Shown here piece after piece: positions 17,116-24,324 of a stretch of 39,627 nt of DNA. Every line of letters begins with the position of its first letter. The stretch's first letter is position 1. The stretch lies in the NCBI RefSeq assembly GCF_034931365.1, contig NZ_JAYGII010000024.1:1-39627 (forward strand), given 5' to 3'. Below the pieces are notes generated by a model. It was given only the letters and a program-made list of their open reading frames with translations, searched no databases and was not told the DNA's origin. The position numbers and the translations under genes are program-made. Source of the DNA: Natronospira elongata (GTDB taxonomy: Bacteria; Pseudomonadota; Gammaproteobacteria; Natronospirales; Natronospiraceae).

Positions 17116-17772
17116 TCAGTCGCCTTCCGGTCGGCCGGTGCTCACCAGTCCGTAGCCAATGGCCTCCCTGATCGCTTCCGCCCGCCCGGAGACGTGCAGC
17201 TTGCGATAGATGGACTTCACATAGCCCGCAGCCGTATTGGCGGTAATATCGAGTGCCTTGCCAATTTCGTGGCGATTGAAGCCCCGGGAAAGCAGTCCCA
17301 GAACTTCCATTTCCCGATCCGTCAGGCGGGGCGCGTCCGACTCCGTGCGTCGGGCGCCGCCAGCGAGATACCGGAGGATGCGCCGAGACACCCCGGGAGA
17401 GAGGGGCGGATCACCGCGGGCAATGCCCTTGAGCTGAGCTACCAGGCGCTCACGAGGCTGATCCTTGAGCAGATAACCCTTGGCACCGGCGCGAATGGCA
17501 TCGAAGAGATGGCGATCATCATCGTAAATGGTCGTGACGACAGCGAAGGTATCCGGGTGACCGGTCTGGATGTCGATCAGGATATCCACGCCACTACCGT
17601 CTGGCAGACTGAGATCCACCAGGGCCAGATTGTAGCCCTTCTCCAGCGCGGCGCGCCCGGCTTCCAGCGTGGCCTCCTCGTCCACCCTGGCCCCCGGAAA
17701 GGCCTCCTCGGCAAGCGCCTTTAGCCATTCCCGGGTATCCGGGTTGTCTTCGATTACCAGAATGGATTCCAT
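17116..17772 (-). CDS. NarL/FixJ-type response regulator with a LuxR HTH
   Basis: The 218-residue protein has a receiver domain (1-120) with the acidic pair at residues 8-9, phospho-acceptor Asp53 in LALVDLSLPDG, and the conserved Lys in GYLLKD. A LuxR-type helix-turn-helix follows (about 147-212), with LTDREMEVLGLLSRGFNRHEIG in outline and TANTAAGYVKSIYRKL. It should bind DNA when phosphorylated by the kinase encoded next in the operon. The start has AAGGAAAG upstream of ATG 17772. Targets cannot be inferred. The intergenic space 17773-18005 shows no clear element. Confidence 0.93.
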   Translation of the reverse strand: MESILVIEDNPDTREWLKALAEEAFPGARVDEEATLEAGRAALEKGYNLALVDLSLPDGSGVDILIDIQTGHPDTFAVVTTIYDDDRHLFDAIRAGAKGYLLKDQPRERLVAQLKGIARGDPPLSPGVSRRILRYLAGGARRTESDAPRLTDREMEVLGLLSRGFNRHEIGKALDITANTAAGYVKSIYRKLHVSGRAEAIREAIGYGLVSTGRPEGD

Positions 17773-18005
17773 CGCCTACTTTCCTTATCTTCCGCCTGGA
17801 GCCGGGATGCGTCTGCAATATGCTGCCAGGCCAATACCCGGAAATTTCCTCAGGACGATGTGCCTAGTCTAATCGCCTCTGGGCCAATCTGCACGTCCGA
17901 AAACAAACGAAGATAGTCACATTGGGGCAACAGCGCCAAAATTAATGGTCAGGGCACTTTCCAACGCCAGGGTCCAATTCTCCCGCCAGAGGGCCGCTGC
18001 CCGCC

Positions 18006-18593
18006 TCAAGGCCCGGATTCCCGGGCAAGCCCGGCACTCAGAACCAGAGTCAGGGCCTGGTCCACACTCATTTCCACTTCTTGCAGATGATCGGCTGGCA
18101 CAAACTCCAGATCGCCCCCCGGCTGAAACGGTGCCGGAAAATACACCGGCACCCTCGCCGGGCCCTCAGGACTCAATTGCATGGGTTGCCGCTCGGCCAC
18201 CAGACCAATTCGCCCCCTGCCACCAGCGCCATCCAGGACCAGGACCACGGAGGTAAAGGCAACGGGATTTTCACCGGAAAAGCGCCGGATGACCGCTCTC
18301 AAGGCCAGGTAAAGCCGGCCCAGGATCGGCAGGCGGCCAACCCGGTGGGACAGCCAGCGCCCCACCGGCGGCCCAATCCAGCTCCGGGCCAGCAAGCCGG
18401 CCATCAGGATCAATAGCAAGCCTGCCAGCAACCCCATTCCGGGCAGATACCAATTGGCTGGCAACAAGGTGGCGAGTACCTGCCCCAGCATCCGCTCCGC
18501 CCCCGCCAGGAAACGAAACAACAGATAGCCAATCAGCATTGCCGGAAGCAGGGTCGCCAGACCCAGCAGAAAGAGCGCGCCCACTCGCTGCAT
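18006..18593 (-). CDS. DUF502-family membrane protein
   Basis: The 195-residue protein has two N-terminal membrane helices (about 3-30 and 46-68) followed by a soluble beta-rich part containing VGRLPILGRLYLALRAVIRRF and VPVYFPAPFQPGGDLEFVP, the typical run of DUF502 proteins, including the PTPNPTSG-like strand region. Length fits the family. The biochemical role is unknown. ATG 18593 is chosen because AAGGGG stands 9 bases upstream and the membrane helix begins at once; the frame extends to 18689 without family match. It lies downstream of tRNA-Phe and the tandem array on the same strand, so read-through from the tRNA promoter is possible. Confidence 0.8.
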   Translation of the reverse strand: MQRVGALFLLGLATLLPAMLIGYLLFRFLAGAERMLGQVLATLLPANWYLPGMGLLAGLLLILMAGLLARSWIGPPVGRWLSHRVGRLPILGRLYLALRAVIRRFSGENPVAFTSVVLVLDGAGGRGRIGLVAERQPMQLSPEGPARVPVYFPAPFQPGGDLEFVPADHLQEVEMSVDQALTLVLSAGLARESGP

Positions 18594-18709
18594 CGTGAAT
18601 TTCCCCTTCTCAATCAGTGGTTGCTGATCAGCATACCGGCTGGCTTCCAATGCGGATAGAAATGGCTCGATTACCCAGAGGTATGGCACCGAGGCGAATC
18701 AGGATGCAA

Positions 18710-19463
18710 GGAATCGGGGAAGTTTAGAATGGTGGCCAGGGACGGGCCAGGCGGGACCGAAATGCCGGGGGCATTTCGCAGCCCGACTGGCGACCGCGCA
18801 GGGAGGTGCGGGCCGGCCTGGGCGCCAGGGAAGGCTACCGGCACCACGGCACGCTGACAGTCGACTCGCGCCGAACAGCCGCAAGGCCGATACCGCCGAC
18901 ACACTAAACAATTTGGTTCGATTCCCCGGACAGGGGGCAACAAACCCAATCGGGCTGCACGGAATCGGGGAAGTTTAGAATGGTGGCCAGGGACGGGCCA
19001 GGCGGGACCGAAATGCCGGTGGCATTTCGCAGCCCGACTGGCGATCGCGCAGGGAAGCGCGGGCCGGCCTGGGCGCCAGGGAAGGCTACCGGCACCACGG
19101 CACGCTGACAGTCGACTCGCGCCGAACAGCCGCAAGGCCGATACCGCCGACACACTAAACAATTTGGTTCGATTCCCCGGACAGGGGGCAACAAACCCAA
19201 TCGGGCTGCACGGAATCGGGGAAGTTTAGAATGGTGGCCAGGGACGGGCCAGGCGGGACCGAAATGCCGGTGGCATTTCGCAGCCCGACTGGCGATCGCG
19301 CAGGGAAGCGCGGGCCGGCCTGGGCGCCAGGGAAGGCTGCCGGCACCGCGGCACGCTGACAGTCGACTCGCGCCGAACAGCCGCAAGGCCGATACCGCCG
19401 ACACAATAAAACAATTTGGTTCGATTCCCCGGACAGGTGGCAACAAACTCAATCGGGCTGCAC
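18710..19463 (-). repeat. Tandem array of three 251-252-bp units derived from the tRNA-Phe 3' end
   Basis: The units are 18710-18960, 18961-19211 and 19212-19463; a fourth copy of the unit start (19464 on) runs directly into the tRNA-Phe gene. In transcript sense each unit ends with the last 16 nt of the tRNA including CCA (CCGTCCCTGGCCACCA) and about 20 nt of its 3' flank. Each also contains the tRNA 11-mer GTGTCGGCGGT, and an 11-mer (GGAATCGAACC) complementary to the tRNA T-arm. Each unit has a 9-bp hairpin around AAATGCC/GGCATTT whose loop varies. Units 2 and 3 are almost identical; unit 1 has more changes. Unit length is not a multiple of three for two units, so long frames through the array are not conserved. 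E. coli tyrT has comparable repeats. Confidence 0.92.
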
Positions 19464-19483
19464 GGAATCGGGGAAGTTTAGAA

Positions 19484-19559
19484 TGGTGGCCAGGGACGGA
19501 ATCGAACCGCCGACACGGGGATTTTCAGTCCCCTGCTCTACCGACTGAGCTACCTGGCC
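19484..19559 (-). tRNA. tRNA-Phe (GAA)
   Basis: A complete 76-nt cloverleaf with encoded CCA. The acceptor stem is GGCCAGG/CCTGGCC, the D-arm is GCTC/GAGC, and the anticodon stem GGGGA/TCCCC holds loop CTGAAAA with anticodon GAA. The variable loop is GTGTC and the T-arm is GGCGG-TTCGATT-CCGTC with one G-U pair. Discriminator base is A, as expected for tRNA-Phe. The 3' end is the sequence repeated downstream in the tandem array. Confidence 0.97.
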
Positions 19560-19621
19560 GCCGGGATGGTCTGACTGTCCCCGTCGGGGAGATGCGGAAC
19601 CGCATTGACGGGAAGACGCGT

Positions 19622-19650
19622 ATTAAACCGGTCTGAGGCCTCCCAGTCAA
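19622..19650 (-). promoter_or_regulatory. Sigma-70 promoter of tRNA-Phe
   Basis: TTGACT (19645-19650) and TTTAAT (19622-19627) are separated by exactly 17 bp on the minus strand. Initiation near 19615 would give a leader of about 55 nt. The leader contains an inverted repeat, ATGCGG-AA-CCGCAT, closed by CCCGTC/GACGGG, which may guide processing of the tRNA 5' end. Confidence 0.7.
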
Positions 19651-19724
19651 GGGAAGTCGACAATTTCCTGCCCACTGACGACCACCGCCTGACCTTTCCC
19701 GCGCCCACAGCCTATGATGTAGGC

Positions 19725-21482
19725 ATGCGACGCCTCCGACTCATAATCGCTGCCCTGCTGGCTTTGGCCGCCACACCAGGCGGCGCCTTTGAAGCGGACC
19801 TGGCGAGCCTGGAGGGCTGGGGCTTCTCCGGCACCAGCGCCCACGGTCAGGGCACGACGACCCAGGGACTCAGCGGCCACGGTCTGGCCGATTGGGAAGC
19901 AGGCCTGGCATTCAATCCAGACACGCACCTGCCCTGGCTGTCACTCAGCAAACCCCTGACCGCCGCCCTGCTCCTACGGCTGGAGGCAGGTGACGCGCTG
20001 ACATTGGATGATCCCCTGCACCGTCACCTTCCCGATGTGCCCAGGGATAAGCGCGGCATCCGGCTGCATCAATTGCTGAGCCACAGCTCCGGTCTGGCCG
20101 CGCAGCTGCGCCACCCCGGGTTTGACGGCCCACCGGAGTTCGAGCCGCTGGAGCGCGAGGCGTTCCTGGAGCGGGTTATGCGCAGCCGTCCGCTCGCCGC
20201 CCCCGGTGAAGCCTTTATCTACTCCAATCTGGGCTACAACCTGGCGGCGGCCGTGGCGGAGTCGAGCAGCGGTGAGCCCCTGGATGCCCTGCTGGCAGAG
20301 GAAATTCTGAAACCGGCCGGCCTGGTCAGCGTGCGCCTGGGCGGTCCGCCCGCCGGTCAGACAGAAGCCGTGGGCTACAGCGACGGGCAGCGCTGGGGGC
20401 GGTTCAGTGAACGCGCCTGGCCCGATGGCCGGCCGGGCTGGAACCTCATCGGTGCTGGCGGGCTTACCGGCAACAGCCGCGACCTGATCGGCCTGGTCCA
20501 GATGCTGCGGGGTGGGCCGCCGATGAGGGGTGAGCTGGGCGAGACATGGCGAGAACCCCGCCTCACTCTGGCCAGTGGCGAGGCCTATGCCCTGGGCCTG
20601 AGCCACCACCGGGACGACTTCGGTCGTCGCATTGGTCATGAAGGGGGCTTCGGTCCCTTCACCACGGAACTGGCCTGGTGGCCGGAGAGCGAGCGCTGGC
20701 TGGTACTGAGCAGCAATACAAGGAGCTTTCACGCCACTGATGTGCTCGCGGCCCTGGTCCGCTCAGCGGCAACTGGCAAGGCCATACCAGAGCCACCCTC
20801 GGCCAGGCTGCCTCCAGCCTGGCAGGGATTGGATGATGTGCTGAATCCAGGCGCCTCGCAAAGCATCCAACGCGTTACCCATCCCGACGGCGACTTCTGG
20901 CTCCTGTACCGCAAGGAAAACAGCCTGCGAGTACTGGCCTGCGGCGGACAAGCGGTGGCCGGCCTGCTCGAAGAAGATGAGCGGGTCCAGTCCCTGGAAC
21001 GGGGTCGGGCCGTCATGGACCGACTGCGGGCATTGCTGTCCGGCTCAGCGCACCGCCCGGAGCCGAGAAACCTTCAGGAGGCCCGACTGATGCGAGAGCT
21101 GCGTGAAACATTGACCCCGGATTCGGCGTCCCCTCCCCCGCTCTGGCACCAGGGCAGTCGGCCGGCACCAGACGGTCGCTGGTGGACCGATGTCCGCATT
21201 GGTGAGGACGGGGATCGCTGGATAAGAATCGTGCAGAACGAAGCCGGGGACTGGCAGCGGGTCCTGCATGAGCCAGGCGAAAGAATCGTCCGCGCCGTGT
21301 TTCGGCACGCAGGCCAGGGCCGCCTGCAGGGTCTGGAGACCACTCGCCTGCAATCGACCGCAGCCTGGAATTTGGACATGAGCGCACTGAAACTGGCCCC
21401 GCCTGACCTGGAGGCGCGGCAACTGCAAGGTGTGCAAGACCCGGCGCATCGCCTGACTGAATGCGGACGTCACGGCTTTTGA
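19725..21482 (+). CDS. Secreted serine hydrolase of the beta-lactamase (class C/esterase) family
   Basis: The 585-residue protein has a signal peptide (1-22, cleavage near GGAFEA). The catalytic SxxK is SLSK (Ser73, Lys76) and the second motif YSN (166-168) is present. A GHEGG stretch (about 306) stands where these enzymes have K/H-x-G. The N-terminal 340 residues match the penicillin-binding-protein-like fold; the remaining 240 residues are an extension I do not recognise. Substrate may be a peptide, ester or beta-lactam; resistance should not be assumed. ATG 19725 is preferred because the signal peptide begins there; the frame extends to 19605. It is divergent from tRNA-Phe and 75 bp upstream of egtB. 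Confidence 0.85.
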   Translation: MRRLRLIIAALLALAATPGGAFEADLASLEGWGFSGTSAHGQGTTTQGLSGHGLADWEAGLAFNPDTHLPWLSLSKPLTAALLLRLEAGDALTLDDPLHRHLPDVPRDKRGIRLHQLLSHSSGLAAQLRHPGFDGPPEFEPLEREAFLERVMRSRPLAAPGEAFIYSNLGYNLAAAVAESSSGEPLDALLAEEILKPAGLVSVRLGGPPAGQTEAVGYSDGQRWGRFSERAWPDGRPGWNLIGAGGLTGNSRDLIGLVQMLRGGPPMRGELGETWREPRLTLASGEAYALGLSHHRDDFGRRIGHEGGFGPFTTELAWWPESERWLVLSSNTRSFHATDVLAALVRSAATGKAIPEPPSARLPPAWQGLDDVLNPGASQSIQRVTHPDGDFWLLYRKENSLRVLACGGQAVAGLLEEDERVQSLERGRAVMDRLRALLSGSAHRPEPRNLQEARLMRELRETLTPDSASPPPLWHQGSRPAPDGRWWTDVRIGEDGDRWIRIVQNEAGDWQRVLHEPGERIVRAVFRHAGQGRLQGLETTRLQSTAAWNLDMSALKLAPPDLEARQLQGVQDPAHRLTECGRHGF

Positions 21483-21557
21483 CCTGCAGCTTGCCGGGCG
21501 GCTAAGCTCAAAAACAACTGGCGGGATCATCAACGGAAACATCCCAGGGAGGTTGCC

Positions 21558-22841
21558 ATGTCCATGGCTAGTGCAAAGCCCGCGCCGGAGGCAATCCACG
21601 CTGGCCTGAGGGATCGCTATACAACGGTCCGCCAGACCACCCTGGCACTGACCCGGGGCCTGACGGCAGAGGACATGCTGGTCCAGACGGTGGACCATGT
21701 GAGTCCCACCAAATGGCACCTCGCTCATACCACCTGGTTCTTCGAACGATTTCTGCTCCAATCCTGGCGGGACGATTACCGGGTCTTCAATCCGCACTTT
21801 GATTATCTGTTCAACTCCTACTATTTCAGGCTTGGCCAGATGCACCCCCGACCACGCCGGGGTCTGCTGAGTCGCCCCAGTCTGGAGGAAGTGCTCGACT
21901 ACCGGGCCCATGTGGACGAAGCAATGGAAGCATTATTGCTCGGGGCAATGGACAAGGCACTGATCAAGCGCGTGGTACTGGGGCTCAATCATGAGCAACA
22001 GCACCAGGAACTGATCCTTACCGACATCAAGCATGTACTGGCTTCCAACCCTCTGGAACCCGCCCTCCATGACCACCCCCCACCGCCTGCCCCGAAACCG
22101 ACTCCATTGCAATTTCATGCCGGCCCCCACGGCCTGCAGAGCATCGGTCATCCGGACTGGGGCAAAGAGGAGGGCGACTTTCATTTCGATAATGAGGGCC
22201 CGGCCCATCAGGTTCTGGTGGAACCCCATGCCCTCGCCCATCGATTGATCACCAACCAGGAATACCGCGATTTCATTCGCGACGGCGGTTATGACAATCC
22301 CGCACTATGGCTATCGGATGGCTGGTCCACTGTCCAGCAGGAAGGCTGGAATCGCCCCCTGTACTGGGATGAGGGTCTAACAAGTGAATTCACTCTGGCG
22401 GGACGACGGGAGATCGATCCCCATGCCCCGGTCACTCATGTCAGTCTTTATGAGGCCGATGCCTTTGCCCGCTGGGCGGGGATGCGTCTGCCGAGTGAAG
22501 CGGAATGGGAGCTCGCCGCCCGTTCCAAGGAAACAGCAGGACATTATGCCGACCGTGGCTTCTATCACCCCACCGGCAGTGATAGCAGTGAAGGAATGCA
22601 GCAGCTCTTCGGCGATTGCTGGGAATGGACCGCCAGTCCCTATGCTGCCTACCCCGGCTACCATCCGCCGTCGGGTGCTATCGGCGAATACAATGGTAAA
22701 TTCATGTGCAACCAAATGGTCTTGCGGGGCGGCTCCTGTGCCAGTCCGGCTGGTCATTTGCGCGCCACGTATCGCAACTTCTTCTACCCGGTTGATCGCT
22801 GGCAGTTCAGCGGCATCCGCCTGGCGAAGGATCTCGACTAA
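21558..22841 (+). CDS. egtB: Ergothioneine biosynthesis iron-dependent sulfoxide synthase EgtB
   Basis: The 427-residue protein has a DinB-like N-terminal domain and a C-terminal FGE/sulfatase-modifying domain. The iron ligands are visible as HEQQH (His145, His149) plus an upstream His in KWHLAHT (His54). The C-terminal part has MRLPSEAEWE, FGDCWEWTAS and LRGGS, typical of the family. EgtB joins hercynine to cysteine or gamma-glutamylcysteine using O2, giving the sulfoxide precursor of ergothioneine. No egtA or egtC is present here, so use of free cysteine (type II) is possible but unproven. GGGAGG lies 5 bases before ATG 21558. It is 9 bp from egtD and clearly co-transcribed. Confidence 0.93.
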   Translation: MSMASAKPAPEAIHAGLRDRYTTVRQTTLALTRGLTAEDMLVQTVDHVSPTKWHLAHTTWFFERFLLQSWRDDYRVFNPHFDYLFNSYYFRLGQMHPRPRRGLLSRPSLEEVLDYRAHVDEAMEALLLGAMDKALIKRVVLGLNHEQQHQELILTDIKHVLASNPLEPALHDHPPPPAPKPTPLQFHAGPHGLQSIGHPDWGKEEGDFHFDNEGPAHQVLVEPHALAHRLITNQEYRDFIRDGGYDNPALWLSDGWSTVQQEGWNRPLYWDEGLTSEFTLAGRREIDPHAPVTHVSLYEADAFARWAGMRLPSEAEWELAARSKETAGHYADRGFYHPTGSDSSEGMQQLFGDCWEWTASPYAAYPGYHPPSGAIGEYNGKFMCNQMVLRGGSCASPAGHLRATYRNFFYPVDRWQFSGIRLAKDLD

Positions 22842-22850
22842 GGAAGCGGC

Positions 22851-23828
22851 ATGAACAATGCGGGCAGTGAAGACAGACTGCAGGACCAGCAACCGTCACG
22901 ACAGACCTTCCTCGATGATGTAGTTACCGGGCTCTCAGCGAGCCAAAAATGGCTGTCCCCCATGTATTTCTACGATGAGGCCGGCTCAAAACTCTTTGAT
23001 CGAATCTGCGAGCTGCCGGAATACTATCTCACTCGCACGGAACTGCAGATAATGGGCGAACACCTGCCTGAGATGGCCGATGCCATCGGCCCGCGTGCCC
23101 TGCTCATCGAGCCCGGCAGTGGCAGCAGTCTCAAGACACGACGGCTACTGGCGGCGCTGCATGATCCGGCTGCCTATGTCCCGGTGGAAATTTCCCGCGA
23201 ACATTTGATGAACGCCGTGTCATCCCTGCGTTCAGAGTTCCCCGGGATTGAGATCCTGCCGGTGTGTGCCGATTTCACCAGTGATTTCGACATCCCGGAA
23301 CCCGCAAGTGGTGAGGTAAAGCGTCGGCTCATTTATTTCCCCGGCTCCACCATCGGAAACTTCCCCATTGACGAAGCAGCCGAATTGCTGGCCACCATGC
23401 GCAAGAAGATTGATGCCGGCGGTGGTCTTTTGATCGGCGTGGATCTGCGCAAGGACGCGGTTGTTCTGGAAAAGGCCTATAATGACCATGAGGGTGTGAC
23501 AGGCAGGTTCAACCTGAACCTCCTGCACCGCATTAACCAGGAGTTGGGTGCCGATTTCGATCTCGAGCGTTTTCGTCACCGTGCGGTGTGGAATGATGAG
23601 AACAGTCGCATCGAGATGCATCTGGTGAGTGATGGGGAGCAGTCCGTCACGATTGGCGGGCAGGACTTTCACTTTGTCGATGACGAGTACATCCTCACTG
23701 AATACAGCCACAAGTTCACTTTCTCCGGTTTCGAGAAGCTGGCCCGGGAGGGTGGCTGGACTGTGCGGCAGGTTTGGACGGACAACCGGGAGTATTTCTC
23801 GGTGCAGTATCTTGAGCCGGTGGAGTGA
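22851..23828 (+). CDS. egtD: L-histidine N(alpha)-methyltransferase EgtD
   Basis: The 325-residue length is standard for EgtD. Conserved blocks seen are SPMYFYDEAGSKLFDRICELPEYYLTRTE in outline, the SAM-binding IEPGSGSS, the YFPGSTIGNF stretch and ending TDNREYFSVQYLE. The enzyme trimethylates the alpha-amino group of histidine to hercynine, the substrate for EgtB. AAGGAAGC precedes the ATG at 22851. Downstream is a region of repeats (23829-24324) with no gene. Confidence 0.94.
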   Translation: MNNAGSEDRLQDQQPSRQTFLDDVVTGLSASQKWLSPMYFYDEAGSKLFDRICELPEYYLTRTELQIMGEHLPEMADAIGPRALLIEPGSGSSLKTRRLLAALHDPAAYVPVEISREHLMNAVSSLRSEFPGIEILPVCADFTSDFDIPEPASGEVKRRLIYFPGSTIGNFPIDEAAELLATMRKKIDAGGGLLIGVDLRKDAVVLEKAYNDHEGVTGRFNLNLLHRINQELGADFDLERFRHRAVWNDENSRIEMHLVSDGEQSVTIGGQDFHFVDDEYILTEYSHKFTFSGFEKLAREGGWTVRQVWTDNREYFSVQYLEPVE

Positions 23829-23864
23829 GATTTTCCTTGAGCCGCGGCTTCGGTGAAGCTAGTG

Positions 23865-24032
23865 CCCTTCGTTGCTGGTGACGGGGGCGTCCCGGCTCCG
23901 GTCCTGGTGGGCTTGCTCAGGGACGCTATGGATACATCCCTGTACGCTCTGGGTTCGGCATCCTGCCTCACACAGCCCTGAGCAAGCCCACCAGGACCGG
24001 AGCCTACCTTTGTTGGGGGCCACTTGGGCCGT
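23865..24032. repeat. Interspersed palindromic element, copy C (inverted orientation)
   Basis: Perfect 29-nt arms at 23894-23922 and 23976-24004 enclose a 53-nt loop. The arms differ from those of the copy at 34484-34591 at two positions, and both changes are compensated in the opposite arm. Flank and loop homology show that this copy is reversed relative to the other two. The loop is diverged but keeps CTGTG, CAGGA, CAGAGC and CAGGGATG blocks in order on the minus strand. Together with the following REP and copy D it fills the 496-bp gap between egtD and uvrA, in which I see no gene. Confidence 0.85.
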
Positions 24033-24084
24033 GCTAGTGAAGGGGTTGATTCAGACTTTTGGCTTGCTGCCATCCGGAGGCTTT

Positions 24085-24162
24085 TAATCGCGGCTAAAGC
24101 CGCTCCCACCACGGCTTCGACATACGTTACAGACATCGTGGGAGCGGCTTTAGCCGCGATTA
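24085..24162. repeat. REP-type perfect inverted repeat
   Basis: Perfect 25-nt arms (24085-24109 with 24138-24162) contain GTGGGAGCGGCTTTAGCCGCG, and each arm also folds by itself (GCGGC-TTTA-GCCGC). The sequence is of the same GTAG/GTGG REP class as the pair at 6812-6902 and sits in a convergent intergenic space. No REP-associated transposase is encoded in the window. Confidence 0.85.
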
Positions 24163-24206
24163 CACCTGGCGAATCGAAGCCAACCTGCTCAGATATCTGA
24201 ATACAT

Positions 24207-24300
24207 CTTCAGCAAGCACGGCCCAGGTGATCACCACCAAAGGTAGGCCCTGTCGGCTCCAAGGCCGGAACGCATCAGTCACCGACGTCGAAGGGTCCTC
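24207..24300. repeat. Interspersed palindromic element, copy D (deleted)
   Basis: The element's left flank (GCCCAGGTGATCACCACC) and right flank (AGTCACCGACGTCGAAGGG) are both recognisable, but the arms are reduced to a short GGCC.../...GGCC remnant and the loop is missing. It looks like an internally deleted copy. Confidence 0.6.
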
Positions 24301-24324
24301 CCCTGACCGAAACCGCAGTCCAAA

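Noticed and set aside
18671..19452. Arg-rich minus-strand frames of 163 and 182 codons running through the tandem repeats, reminiscent of the protamine-like Tpr frame of E. coli tyrT
   Set aside because: Two of the three units are 251 bp, so the frame changes from unit to unit; no good ribosome binding site or conserved start is seen, and the repetition itself explains the open frames.
18710..19463. CRISPR array
   Set aside because: Units are 251-252 bp and nearly identical throughout, with no short repeat/unique spacer pattern and no cas genes.
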